A stretch of 64,000 bases of DNA from Xiphias gladius (GCF_016859285.1 NC_053411.1:4848316-4912315), one strand, 5' to 3'. Counted from the stretch's first letter, positions 51,143-62,057 are shown. Translations and numbers: made by a program. Notes: generated by a model from the sequence alone, not told the origin.

Positions 51143-51307
51143 CAGGTGTTGTCAGACCACAGTGTGCTGTCTCTTCTGTCAAACAAGTGATCTGAACCTC
51201 GCAAAACACTTTGACTGCTGCAGACCTCCACCTAACTCTCACTATAAGGGACCGTGGACAACCCATCAAATGAACCTTACTGGCTCCTTGTACATCAAAC
51301 ACCAATC
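51143..51307 (-). repeat. receptor-cluster 3' flank block, copy 1 (behind gene A)
   Basis: Starts GTTGTCAGACCACAGTGTGC and ends near TACATCAAACACCAATC on the plus strand. The same pattern recurs at 55228, 60928, 61101 and 61791. It lies about 95 bp beyond the predicted polyadenylation signal of receptor A (51401-51406), so it is genomic 3' flank rather than coding. Confidence 0.75.
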
Positions 51308-51553
51308 AGAAGCTAGATTTAGTCTGTCAGACAGGAAAATACAGAAACAGATGAGAATTACAATACACCAAATTATTGCAATTCAGAATAAAGCAAGATT
51401 TTTATTAAAGTAGATTTTTGGAGAAAGCGGTGGCAACAAAGATGGTGGCAAGGGATAGTAACTCTTCCTACACACAACTTGCAGAAAATCCACAAGTTTC
51501 TATGAAAAAGCATCAGTCCCACTCCGAGCTGCGGTTCCAGTGGTTTCCTGAGT

Positions 51554-52510
51554 CTATCTGGTGGCAGTGGAACAACGTTCGGCTCCAGCTCTCTCTCTGT
51601 GATGCAGGCCTTCTGCTCCTTTTTGCTTTTGGAGGGAAACTTACTTTTGTGGACTGTGTTCTTCTTTATGAGCTATATGACAGAGACAAATGCCCAGTCA
51701 ACTCATTAATTCAGCATCATTGTCCTTTAATGTTACTGTTAATAGCATTTTGGCACAAAGTAAGTTTGGGATTATTCCATCCTAGTGACACAAATATAAG
51801 CAAACTAAACCAAAGATAGATTCAGTAGCTTTCAAAAGTACCTGTCGGAAGTTTCCTGCATTTAATGGCCAGACCAATGGTGACCATTACAAGGAAAACA
51901 GTCACAACACCAAGGATCACACTTGTCAGCTTTGTTATTCCATCAGGCTCTTCTACAGGAGAGATCAGGAAACTAAACTCTAGCTCCCTTAGTGACCAAC
52001 ATTAAAGTCTCAAAGAAGTGAACTGAAAGCAGACTCTCATTATTTCCCGTTTTACTTTGAAAAATGACTCCAATGCGTGTCGGTTCGTTGTTTTACTTCC
52101 TGTCTTTCTTTTCCCCCGCTTCATTGATTGTCTGTCCCGTTGTGTTCACCTATTCCCTATTACTCCTGCCTCCCTTGCACAGTATATGTAAGTCTCTTGT
52201 GTTTCCTCCACTACAGCCCAGAGTCAGATAAAGCCACATCCTTCATTTGGAGAAAGAGAGTAGAGATGTTGGATTTCATTTCAATTTTTCCCTCCTGAGC
52301 TCCACTACAGAATAAAGCAGGGTCAATGAAGCTGTAGCTTGAGGAAATGCAGCGGGTCTTGGTTCTGTTGAACAGTCTGAACCAGATTATCTGAGTGGGA
52401 GAACTGGAAAAGTTGGAGCACAGCAGTGTGACTTCTTCACCAGACTGGACCTCCAAATGATAATAAAACAAGTTTTTGAGGCTTATCCTGTTTTTGCACT
52501 GATCACACAA
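51554..52510 (-). pseudogene. Ig V-set receptor A, broken copy
   Basis: Partial member of the minus-strand receptor family. The V exon (about 52460-52217) reads [39 protein letters not shown] and VALSDSGL, then stops where relatives read YFCGF, so the second canonical cysteine is lost. The transmembrane exon is intact at 51952-51842 (111 bp): EPDGITKLTSVILG then VVTVFLVMVTIGLAIKCRK. In the tail region (about 51680-51554) the short linker exon is fused to the middle of the tail exon, removing the ITIM-coding part, and a 2-bp insertion shifts the frame before the normal end. No leader exon was found; a Tc1 element lies directly upstream at about 52690. Together this supports a pseudogene. An AATAAA (51401-51406) survives downstream. 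Confidence 0.8.
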
Positions 52511-52689
52511 GCACCTCTAAAAGATTAATATTAAAACATGGTATTACAAAGATTACAGTCATGCAGGCTGAGACTGGATGTGAAGCACTCTCCTGAATTG
52601 TTCCATCACGTTTTCTACTTATTTTAATACCGTGCACCTGTAATATCCTCCAATAAAGGTTTAGATTCCTTTAAACAAATCACAGAAAT

Positions 52690-53390
52690 GTATGATTTAG
52701 GGAAACATGATTTCCTCAGATATCTTTAATTGAGACATGACTTGCTTATTCTACAAAGATCTGCTAAAATGGCCTCGACAAAAGGATTGGTACCCCCTTA
52801 GAGGTGGTGATGAATAAGTGGATTGTAGTGATATTTGAAGCAGATTATTGTCTTCAGTCAATATCACCATATTTCCAATCTTTTAATCAGTCATTCAGTC
52901 TGTTTAAATGGGGGAAAGTCCTCCTTTGGCACTCTGTAATCATTGTGTGCACCACAGTGAACATGGACAAGGGAAGAAAAGAAGAGAGTTGTCTGAGGAG
53001 TTAAGGAAAGGAAGTAATTGCCAGGCATGGTTAAGGTAAAGGCTACAAGACCATCTCCAAGCAGCTTGTTGTTCCTGACACCATAGCTGCCAATATTATT
53101 AAGAAGTTTAAGGTTCAGAGAATGGTAGCCAACCTCCCTGGACGAGACTGCAAGAGGGAAGATTGAGATTGAGACCAGATTGAACAGAAGAACAGTTCGA
53201 ATGGTGGAAAAATAACCAAGGAAAAGATACAAAAGATACGTCAATACAACAGTAAGTGTCAACAGTGTTCAGTCGCACCGTAAGGGGCTTTCCGGATGAA
53301 AGTGGACTCCATGGAAGAAGACCCAGGAAGAAACTCTTTTGAAAGAGAAACATAAAAAAGCCTGACTGATGTTCAAGTGCATGTTGACAC
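52690..53390 (+). mobile_element. 5' part of a Tc1-like DNA transposon
   Basis: Plus-strand sequence matches the order of a common fish Tc1 element. GGATTGGTACCCCCTTAG (52784-52801) is followed by ATTGTGTGCACCACAGTGAA (52942-52961), GGCTACAAGACCATCTCCAA, ATTATTAAGAAGTTTAAGG, GTAGCCAACCTCCCTGGACG and AAACATAAAAAAGCC near 53350. Translated, the centre is the helix-turn-helix region of the transposase (YKTISKQL, IIKKFK). Frames are interrupted and the catalytic half is not recognisable beyond about 53390, so it is a truncated, dead copy. It sits at the 5' side of broken receptor A. Ends approximate. Confidence 0.8.
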
Positions 53391-53714
53391 AACATGTCAA
53401 TACATATCACAGTGGAGATGGATGGGGACTGCACTCGCTGCAGTTTTGCTGTGGTCTGTCATGTCTTCAGTATGTACAGTCTGGAGCAGTGTGAATGGCT
53501 TCATAGGAGGATGTGCAAGTGTCACGCTACGTTCTCTCACACTTGTAGAAGAGATGATTCGTAAACAACATGGAGTTCACTAATAATACCTTTAGAAAGC
53601 AGATATGAGGAGATTGTTAAGAGTCTTACTGTTTTTGCCAACAACGGTAACTTGTATACAATGTCAACACAGCATGAATGAAACCTCTTATATTCTGATG
53701 CGTCCAGAGTTTTG

Positions 53715-53800
53715 TCAAATGGTGGCACTGGAGGACAGGTCAGCGTCCATCAAAGATACTGGGCTTGATCCTCTGGGGACCGTGAACATCTAATTTCACA
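53715..53800 (+). repeat. fragment of a teleost interspersed repeat (probable)
   Basis: CATCAAAGATACTGGGCTTG followed by ATCCTCTGGGGACCGTGAAC resembles a widespread fish repeat whose usual form reads CCTCTGGGGACCATGAATG. The family name is not known to me; the match is from memory. Confidence 0.35.
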
Positions 53801-54287
53801 ACAAAACATTTCAGAACAAAATGGCCTTTCGTTTTTCAAATGACCTTTGTTCACTGGCTGATGAAGGAACAACTACGGTCTAAACTGGAGGGTGATTTTT
53901 AGGCAAAATATGAACACAAAAACACAGTAATAAAGTGCAAGAGAGCTTAATACACTCTGAAGTCTGTATACAAGCCCTCATGTTATCCAGTGACAGTGGT
54001 GCAGATAAATTAGATAAATCAAAAAATTGATTTATTTGGACTGACATGTAAAGTAACTCCTCCACCCATAGAGGCACACATATTATATGAAGTCCTGCAG
54101 AAGATTTTCCTCAATCTGAAGGTGTGGGGGCTGCCTTCAAAGGAACATTTCCTGAAAAACAAGCTGCTGCTGAGTGAGCTTCACGAAGACTGATCCACTG
54201 ACACATTTGCGTGGATGGAGCAGTCACACATTTAACTCAGTAACATACAAACAGTGTTTTCACAATGGACATTTGCAGCTGGAGCAG

Positions 54288-54296
<9 letters not shown>

Positions 54297-54347
<51 letters not shown>
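54297..54347. repeat. (CA)n microsatellite, about 25 units
   Basis: Uninterrupted CA tract after a short CT run. Confidence 0.9.
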
Positions 54348-54349
<2 letters not shown>

Positions 54350-55227
54350 CTTGACTATCTTCACTGAAGCATTTTGTGAGAGGAGCAGTCACATTTGAAC
54401 TTTTTCTGAAGGTTACATTGTTCAGTTTTTATCGACACTGGCTCAGGGAAGTGTTTCCAATATTTGTTAAACCAATTTGTGAACGACTGTAAGTGTAACG
54501 TAATTCAACTGCACAACAAGTTCTACAACTTAAATGACCACATTGGTTGCTTGTCCCCACCCTTGGTTCTTTGTCGCCTTGGTAACAATAATAAACACGC
54601 GGTTAAGGTTGTGGAAGTAGGGTTTATTACAGGCTGATGCATTAGACTGCATTAGTATTAGAATGCAGTAGTAATGCAAGATGTAAATATAAATAAAATG
54701 TAGAATTGTTTTGCATGTTCTGGTGCTTTTTATGTTAGTGGACCTTAGGTCACTGAATGGAAACAAATGCTTATTTGTATTAGCAATGAAAGCAGCATTA
54801 ATTGAAACGACAGGGCGGATATTAGTAAAGGTATCAAAAGAATATGAGTTCATTCCACTAGACTGATATTAGTAAAACAGATAAAAACCTCTGCTCTTTG
54901 ATACAGCAAGGCTGGGTTTTGTTGTACTGAACAGTTTCACTATTGTTCATTTGATGCAAATGCATTTAGCCCTCTGTTGTGTGTGGTTATGATGCAGGGG
55001 GCTGAAGGCCGAGCTCACTCATGACACATACAGACACCTCACTGATACAGACAGTGCTGTCTGTATTCAGTTTCCCCATCGGTGCATTTTATGTTTTTCT
55101 AAAACCTTCTGTTTAGATGTGGCCTGTTTTGCCAGCTTGACGGAAGCCAGTACTGCGCTGTTCAATGCTTCATTTCAGGTTTTACTCATAAAGCTTTGAG
55201 TTAACAGAGCTCAGGATTTTCCCCCCC

Positions 55228-55386
55228 AGGTGCTGTCAGACCACACTGTACGGTCTCTTCCTGTCAAACAAGTGATGTGAACCTCACACAAGACTCTCAC
55301 TGCTGCAGACCTCCACCTCTTGCTCTCAGAGACTCTGATCGGTCGTCAGTGTCTTTATCGGCTCCTCCTCCATCAAACACCAATCG
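55228..55386 (-). repeat. receptor-cluster 3' flank block, copy 2
   Basis: Reads GGTGCTGTCAGACCACACTG at the start and CTCCTCCATCAAACACCAAT at the end, collinear with 51143-51307. It is 1.35 kb beyond the stop of gene B, further than the roughly 235-250 bp seen for copies A and D. Confidence 0.75.
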
Positions 55387-55724
55387 TATTCTTAAGACAA
55401 ACATGTTATTGACTACGCCTGTGCTCTATCTCCTGTGATAAAGGTCTGTTGTACACTATAACAGAGCAGAGCCATCGTTGATGTGAGTAGTCACACCTGT
55501 GCTTTTCCAGCAGTGACGGCTGAAATGTCTGCTGTGAAAAAGGCCCAGACCGGAGGCAAATATCATGAGTCCAGTAAAATCAGTTCAGTGAACAACACTG
55601 GAAACCTGTTGCAGCAGGTGAGGCTGTGCTCTGTACGCTAAGAGTAACATCAGGTCGAAAACCTTGTATGTCTGTCAGTCAGGCAAGTCTTCCCACTCAC
55701 CATCTGACTCCCTGCGCACACACA

Positions 55725-55764
<40 letters not shown>
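55725..55764. repeat. (AC)20 microsatellite
   Basis: Uninterrupted tract between receptor copies. Confidence 0.9.
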
Positions 55765-55768
<4 letters not shown>

Positions 55769-56633
55769 ATGTAGCTTACAGCAGTTGCTCTTAGCAGTCA
55801 TTTTTTGCATTACTAATACTATTAATGTTAACAAGCCACTTGCAAGCATGTAGCTCAGCACTACATAGCGATAACCAAACAATCTATAGTTGGCCTGATG
55901 TCAGACTTGGCTCGGTTCCCCATCCTGCTTTCAATCCAAAGACTTCCCAAAATCTTTCATCCTTTCTTCCTAAAGTTTAAGCCGTCCACAGAAGCTGTCA
56001 CTGAAAAGCCAGTTTTTGTCAGAGTATTTGCATTCGTATGCGTTTACTTTATATGTATTTATATATGGGACCATGACTGTGGGTGTTTAGAAAGAGATGA
56101 ATCTATCATTACGGGAACGCTCAGTGATAACATTCAACCCTCAATATCTTCCCACAGAGGAAAAAAAACCCCCAGACTTATCTCCTGGTGTCATTCTTTG
56201 GATAGAACAACACCTTGTTGTTTGTGGTTATGATGCATAGAGTTGAGGGCCAGTCTTCCTGTGGATGCTTTAATTTTCAGCTTTGTTACCACAGTGGAAA
56301 ATGCCAGTATGCGAGCACTGATAGTTGTTACCAACAGTGGATGGCTTCTGTATCTTTGTATTTTTCATCCAGATATCTGACATATAAATATAGACACATA
56401 GGTGATTAAATTAACACTTACTTTACTTTTTATCCTTCTTTGTGTTTTCCACAAACTACTCATTTAAGAGGCTGATGCTTTTGTGTACTTATCAGACTGT
56501 GGTCAGACACTTTTGGCCTAACAGAGCTTTTCTCTCAGATACAGATGTATAATGAAATGATCATGACTTTACTTACTTTGAGTAAGATTGTAAACTCAAG
56601 CATGGATTGCAAATGTTTCGTGTACATAGAATC

Positions 56634-56639
56634 TTTATT
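56634..56639 (-). promoter_or_regulatory. polyadenylation signal, receptor B
   Basis: TTTATT on the plus strand (AATAAA on the gene strand), about 100 bp past the stop; receptor D has the same CTTTATTA context at the same distance. Confidence 0.65.
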
Positions 56640-56739
56640 ACACTTTTTTTTTTACAGTGATGGTAACTCCTCCGGTCCACCAACCTCCAAAACCCCAAAA
56701 GCAGATTGATATGACAAAGCATCAGTTATACTCCTGAGT

Positions 56740-57967
56740 CTATCTGGTGGCAGCGTACACAACATTTGGCTCCAGCTCTCTCTCTGATGCAGTCTTAAGG
56801 TTTCTTTTTGGTTTTGGATGGAAACTTAGAGCCACGTAGTTCAGGTCCTCTGTGCCCACATTCTGTAAATGAAAATATCTAGTCATTCATTTCACACAGC
56901 TGAGTACGTGAGAAAACAGAAAACCGTTACTTTAAAACTGAACTGAAGCAGAGAACGTATAAAAACGACTTTGATCAATCATAATCTAAGGCTGGATTGT
57001 GATTACCTCACTGGGTTGTGGATTCTGCCCCCCTTTATGTGCTAAATGACAGAAAACAGTACATCTGGTCAGTTCACCTTTTAAAAATATTGCTCTCCAT
57101 ACTTTTTAAGTTTAATTTCAGTTGTGCAACCTAAATAAAAACATAGAATTACCTGTGTGGCGTTTCCTGATTTTGAAAACCAGAACAATGACAACTATAA
57201 TGAGGAAAATAATTAGACCTCCCAGGATCACACTCGTCGGATTTGTTAGTTCATCAGACTCTTCTACAAGAAAGACAATTAAATTTAGCTTTTTGTATCA
57301 TATTCTACCTCTTGTGGGTTGAGATCAGTTCTTCTTTTGACAGTGACTAAAAAAGGCACATTATCAGCTTCTTTCCAAGACTTTACAACAATCTTACCAT
57401 GAACCTTTAAATATGTTGCACTGTAAAATACTGGGAGTTCTCTGGGGTTACTATTTCTGCGAAAGCCACACAAATAGAGTCCAGAGTCAGATAAATCCAC
57501 ATGTTTGATCTTCAGGAAGATGGTAGTGGTGTTGGATGTCATGTTAAATCTTTCATTGCAAAATCCATCACAGAACGAAGCAGAGGAATCAGAGCTGAAC
57601 ATGGAGGAGATGCAGCTGGCGCTGGGCTCGTTGCCCAGCCTGAACCAGGATATGTGAGAGACTATAGCAGAAAAGTTGGTACACAGCAGTGTGACTTCTT
57701 CACCAGACTGGACCTCCACAGTGTGAAACTCAGAAACTGAGGCAGAGATCCAGCCTGAAACAAACAACAAGTAATTTGTTCATAAACTTGTGTTTCAACA
57801 GGAACCAAACAGTGCATGTAAATGATCTTATTAATGAACAGTTTGTAAATTTCAGTTCCGGCAGATTACTGTACCGAAGAAAGGTTAGCAATCGCCGTAT
57901 CGAGAAAAAATGGGAAGGTATACTTACTGAAGGTGCAGAGTAAAGCTGTTACCAAGCTGACGTTCAT
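56740..57967 (-). CDS. single-V-domain Ig receptor B with ITIM-like tail, complete
   Basis: Five exons join in frame: 57967-57928 (leader), 57754-57398 (V domain), 57263-57153 (transmembrane), 57041-57007 (35-bp linker), 56862-56740 (tail and stop). The product is 221 residues. Signal peptide MNVSLVTALLCTFS. V-set domain from WISASVSEFHTVEVQ, with cysteines in VTLLC and DSGLYLC, the tryptophan in HISWFRL, and additional cysteines in SASCIS, SFC and GFC. Transmembrane segment ILGGLIIFLIIVVIVLVF has no charged residue, so no ITAM-adaptor pairing is suggested. The tail has DLNYVALSF (ITIM pattern LxYxxL) and ends NVVYAATR. It is likely a type I surface receptor of leukocytes, probably inhibitory, but the family name (NITR, CD300-like or other) cannot be fixed from sequence alone. 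All introns are GT-AG and phase 1 or codon-aligned as in copy D. Confidence 0.85.
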
Positions 57968-57999
57968 TGTTGTGCGTACAGCAGCACTGCACCACTGCA

Positions 58000-58685
58000 A
58001 CGTCAGTAACTGAACTGTGCTCCAGTAAGAGTGGTCTGGGCGCACAGAGGCGGGATTTTCTTTTGTTGATCCGGCCGCCCAGAATGACAATCTAAATGCT
58101 TTCAACAAAGAGGGCTGCAAAATACTAGCTTCAAGAAGAACAGCAGACGTTCATCATCTTGTTGGAAAACACTTTAGATAATGTAGGTAATGTTTCGGCA
58201 AAAGTGATTTAGCAGTCAGTTTGTGTGAGTCTATGCAGCATAAGGAGGTGTGATCTTTGATGTTGTTTGCCTTCATCAACTCTTCTTTTCCTATATCAGC
58301 ATACCTTATACAGTAGTCCTATTAATGACATATCCAACAAATGTTTTCACTGAAAGCTCATTTATTAATTGGAGTAGCCGTTGAAACATCACTGCATAGA
58401 GATTTAACCCCTACTGTGGGCATTATGTTGAGGACGACACACAGCCATAATGAGCTTCTCTGCTGAGTTCGACATTTTCTACATCAGGACGCCTCGGAGG
58501 TGTCTCGTCATGCTTGTATATACCATGGCCACTCACCACAGGAACACTCAGAAGCTGTTCTTATGTTGTCACAGACGTTCTGGAAGTTTTTATGGAGTCC
58601 ATTGACGCCAGGGGTAGCCAAGGTTCATCTGTAAGAGTTGAAAAGCTGGTAACGTCGCATGACACAGACTGTTGTGACCTCCAGT
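58000..58685. other. spacer upstream of receptor B up to the assembly gap
   Basis: Holds the presumed promoter and 5' flank of receptor B. No exon or repeat of the receptor unit was recognised. Confidence 0.5.
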
Positions 58686-59185
58686 NNNNNNNNNNNNNNN
58701 NNNNNNNNNNNNNNNNNNNNNNNNNNNNNNNNNNNNNNNNNNNNNNNNNNNNNNNNNNNNNNNNNNNNNNNNNNNNNNNNNNNNNNNNNNNNNNNNNNNN
58801 NNNNNNNNNNNNNNNNNNNNNNNNNNNNNNNNNNNNNNNNNNNNNNNNNNNNNNNNNNNNNNNNNNNNNNNNNNNNNNNNNNNNNNNNNNNNNNNNNNNN
58901 NNNNNNNNNNNNNNNNNNNNNNNNNNNNNNNNNNNNNNNNNNNNNNNNNNNNNNNNNNNNNNNNNNNNNNNNNNNNNNNNNNNNNNNNNNNNNNNNNNNN
59001 NNNNNNNNNNNNNNNNNNNNNNNNNNNNNNNNNNNNNNNNNNNNNNNNNNNNNNNNNNNNNNNNNNNNNNNNNNNNNNNNNNNNNNNNNNNNNNNNNNNN
59101 NNNNNNNNNNNNNNNNNNNNNNNNNNNNNNNNNNNNNNNNNNNNNNNNNNNNNNNNNNNNNNNNNNNNNNNNNNNNNNNNNNNNN
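58686..59185. other. assembly gap (500 N)
   Basis: Exactly 500 unspecified bases, a round number that suggests a gap of unknown true size. Open frames reported through it are meaningless. It lies at the 3' side of receptor C. Confidence 1.
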
Positions 59186-59334
59186 CTGTTTTAAAGCAAC
59201 ATGAAGGTAAACAATAGCTCTAGCAAGAATGTAATAAGTAACAAAATTTCATTTACCATGAGTTAAACAGACAATAACACAATTAGAAATGAAGGGGAGC
59301 GTAATTCAGTTCCTATACAATTTTTTTTTTTTCC

Positions 59335-59714
59335 CTGCTTGCAGAATGAAGCGTGGTTAACAGAATTGTACACGTAGGAAATGCAGCTGGGCTGGTTTCT
59401 GTCGACCAGTCTTAACCAGATTATCTGAGTAGGAGAATTGGAAAAGTTCGAGCACAGCAGTGTGACTTCCTCACCAGGCTGGACATCCACAGTCTGAGGC
59501 TCAGACACTGAGACGCAGATCCAGCCTGTAACAAAGATTTCACTGTCAGCCGATAATGTAACAAACCCAGAACAAAAGTAGTAGCAACTAAACTCAGTTT
59601 TGCTGGTCCTTACATTAGACTTAAAGTAGCCATTAAGTACATTTTGAGAGACATTCATTGTCAGTACTTACTGAGGCTGGAGAGAAGTAAAGCTGGTGTC
59701 ATAGTAAAGCACAT
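59335..59714 (-). pseudogene. Ig V-set receptor C, partial copy next to the gap
   Basis: Leader exon 59714-59672 (MCFTMTPALLLSSLS, GTAAGTAC donor) and the first part of a V exon from 59525: [40 protein letters not shown], then QPSCISYVY and HASFC. Homology ends at about 59335 at a poly-A run on the gene strand, before the DSGLYFC segment; transmembrane and tail exons are not seen. The missing exons could partly lie in the gap, but the V exon itself is cut before the gap, so the copy is most likely non-functional. Confidence 0.75.
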
Positions 59715-59719
59715 CTTTG

Positions 59720-60920
59720 TGCGTATGAATGTCTGAGCCTCAGGAAGTAGGTTTCATTAAAGAGAAAGGTGGGGTTTTTTTCTGAGTATAGACAACTGAG
59801 AGGCACGTCTTTTTTCTGGAGCACACGATTGACCTGTGCGCCCATGCTTTCAGTCTTTGTCCTAAGGCAGGTGGACCACATTCTGAATGCAGATTAAATT
59901 CAGATTGATCTTCTTATGAACTCCTGGTTAAACAGCCAACAAGCATATGTCGAAAATGCCGGAAGGGGTAAGAAAGTCAGTAATAGTCGCAATAACATTT
60001 ATCTAAATTTTCAGCTGCCTTTGTATCAAACAGGCTAGAGACACACCTTTATTCCTAATTTCCCCCACCTCCACCTTTTTCATTTGATCTGTTGGTGCGT
60101 AAAACGTCCTTTTATTTTCTGACTTGCTATACTTGTAATTTGCTGTTCAGGCTTTTTGTCTTAATGCATACTCAAATTCCCTCCATGTTGATAAATTTAG
60201 GAGAGCCTACATTTCCACAGCACTAATTCTGTCAGTACATCAACAGAATCATGCCATACTCTGTTCCTATGAGTTTGCCCTTTGTCTTTTGTCCTTTCTT
60301 TCTAATAATTTCAAGCTGGTTCTACTTTGCCATTTTGGGTATTGTGCTTCCACCTGGCCTTTGACAATTATAATGGCTGCTAAATTTGATGAGCCTCTTG
60401 CTGTATTACCTTCTTGAAGACTCAGTTGTTTCTGTTCAGAAAGACTCAGCTGCTTTTGGAATCACCAAATGGAAGCCTGAGTGTGTTGTCCAAACACTAA
60501 TGGGAAACTCTCATACTCTAATTTGAGGACCTTAGCAATGTAAATTGTGCTTTAAATGGAGTCTAATTTGCCCTATACAATTAAATCCTGATTTCTTGCT
60601 GGATCACCAGGGAGACACGTGTTCCAGAAAGCACATAGATGCAATCTGCCTGGCCGGACATGAAGCATGATAACGGCTTCACTTGACTGTAGCCATATTT
60701 CAAATCGGATCAAAACAGACTGCCATACAAGTAGTTATTAGGCTTTTACGGAATACCTCATCACTACAAAGATGTTACACACTGGTATCTGCTCCTGTCA
60801 GCATATCTAACTAGGGACAAATACAGTCTTGTGGAAACATTTACTGCATTAGTATATCTTTTATCCTAAGTCTTAATACAAATGTAGGTTAAACAAATGC
60901 AGTCTTACGACGCATGAGAG
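59720..60920. other. spacer upstream of receptor C
   Basis: 1.2 kb without a recognisable exon, repeat unit or promoter motif. Confidence 0.5.
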
Positions 60921-60927
60921 CTCAGCT

Positions 60928-60990
60928 GTGCTCAGACCACACTGTGCTGTCCACAACTCCTCCCTCCAGTGCAGACTCTCCCTGAAGTAG
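60928..60990 (-). repeat. receptor-cluster 3' flank block, copy 3 (short)
   Basis: GTGCTCAGACCACACTGTGC then GCAGACTCTCCCTG, collinear with the left part of the other blocks. A TTTATT (61055-61060) lies just to its right, in the position where a receptor polyadenylation signal would be, but no receptor exons follow. Confidence 0.6.
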
Positions 60991-61100
60991 AGGCCCATTA
61001 TTTTATCAACGTTACACAGGAAATTGAGCCAGTTTTCATTGTTTCAGATCAGGTTTTATTAACCAGAGTTTGACTGGAGATGCCTCATGAGTTTCACCTC

Positions 61101-61233
61101 AGTTGTCCTCAGATCGAGCTGTGATTTTCTGTCAAACAACTGGCGCGTCCTTCACTCACTCGCTTCCTCCCTCCTTGCAAGGACTCAGTATAAGGAATTG
61201 TATCATTAGTGGCTCCTCGTCCATCAAACCTCA
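61101..61233 (-). repeat. receptor-cluster 3' flank block, copy 4
   Basis: Contains TTTTCTGTCAAACAACTGG and, at its right end, GTGGCTCCTCGTCCATCAAAC, matching the ends of the blocks at 55228 and 51143. Confidence 0.6.
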
Positions 61234-61591
61234 GACGTGTTTTTTCCCCCCTGTAGATTATGATCAAAGACAAACCAAATTTTAAAGAATAGAGACTGAG
61301 AGCAAGAGAAATGCATGCAAGCATGTGATAAGCAAAAGTAAACACTAGCAAGAAAATAATATTTTTCCCTTAATACTGAGTTTTAGACAAATTCTATTTT
61401 AAACAAAGCGATCTTTAGGGCTGCAGACTCCCGGTCGACTGGTCAACTGGTCGAAAAACGGTAGGTTGTCTGCGTTAGGATGCTGCGTCAACTTTCATGT
61501 TTAACTCTTGAGGCTTTGAGTGTATAATTCCTAAATAGTTCAGGTGTTGCGATCACCAGTTGATATAGTTCTACTAGTGTGCACTCTTACT

Positions 61592-61630
61592 CTGTTTTCA
61601 AAGATTTGCTGTCTTTGAAAACAGCAAATC
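61592..61630. repeat. two overlapping perfect inverted repeats
   Basis: CTGTTTTCAAAGA (61592-61604) pairs with TCTTTGAAAACAG (61612-61624). GATTTGCTGT (61603-61612) pairs with ACAGCAAATC (61621-61630). The two hairpins share bases and exclude each other. They lie between receptor flank blocks, about 420 bp beyond the receptor D polyadenylation signal. Confidence 0.8.
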
Positions 61631-61790
61631 ATTTAATATTTGTGGTCATGGCTGAAGTCTTCCTGTTGTGACTTTATTTTTGACTAAATAAACCAGGGTG
61701 CTGGTTTATTCCGTTGTTATTTTTTTTCTTGACTTTGTCTTTTCAACAGTCTGTGTACAGAGGATCATATTATTTAGTCAAGAACAAGAG

Positions 61791-61927
61791 CTCAGACCAC
61801 AGTGTGCTGTCTCTTCCTGTGTTTCTCACTCCCCCTTCCCTCCCCCCGACAGACCATTTGACTCTCCCTATGAGTAAGTTTGACAGTCATCAGTGTCCTG
61901 TCTGGCTCGTCCTTATCAAGCATAAAA
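61791..61927 (-). repeat. receptor-cluster 3' flank block, copy 5 (behind gene D)
   Basis: CTCAGACCACAGTGTGCTGT then CTCTTCCTGTG, with TCAGTGTCCTGTCTGGCTCG near the right end. It is about 125 bp beyond the receptor D polyadenylation signal, the same arrangement as behind gene A. Confidence 0.7.
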
Positions 61928-62051
61928 TATGTCCTTGTTGCTCTCACATGAAGATCGGATGCAGACAATAAGAAAGACAGAGACTCTGTCCAAGAAAGTG
62001 AAAGACAGAAACATGAGCCAAAAAACGCCAACTCTCCACGTATACAGAAAC

Positions 62052-62057
62052 TTTATT
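62052..62057 (-). promoter_or_regulatory. polyadenylation signal, receptor D
   Basis: TTTATT on the plus strand, about 105 bp past the stop of receptor D, in the same CTTTATTA context as receptor B. Confidence 0.65.

Larger units (their letters stand above)
53810..56600. other. spacer between receptor copies A and B
   Basis: No receptor exon is recognisable here. It holds microsatellites at 54297-54347 and 55725-55764 and one copy of the 3' flank block (55228-55386). TTATGATGCAGGGGGCTGAA near 54987 resembles TTATGATGCATAGAGTTGAG near 56229, a further trace of duplication. Confidence 0.5.

Noticed and set aside
51102-51305. 67-codon minus-strand frame inside the first 3' flank block, considered as an extra receptor exon
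   Set aside because: No Ig, membrane or tail similarity, and the frame is not kept in the other block copies.
58514-59204. Frames of 181 and 226 codons across the gap
   Set aside because: They consist almost entirely of undetermined residues from the N run.
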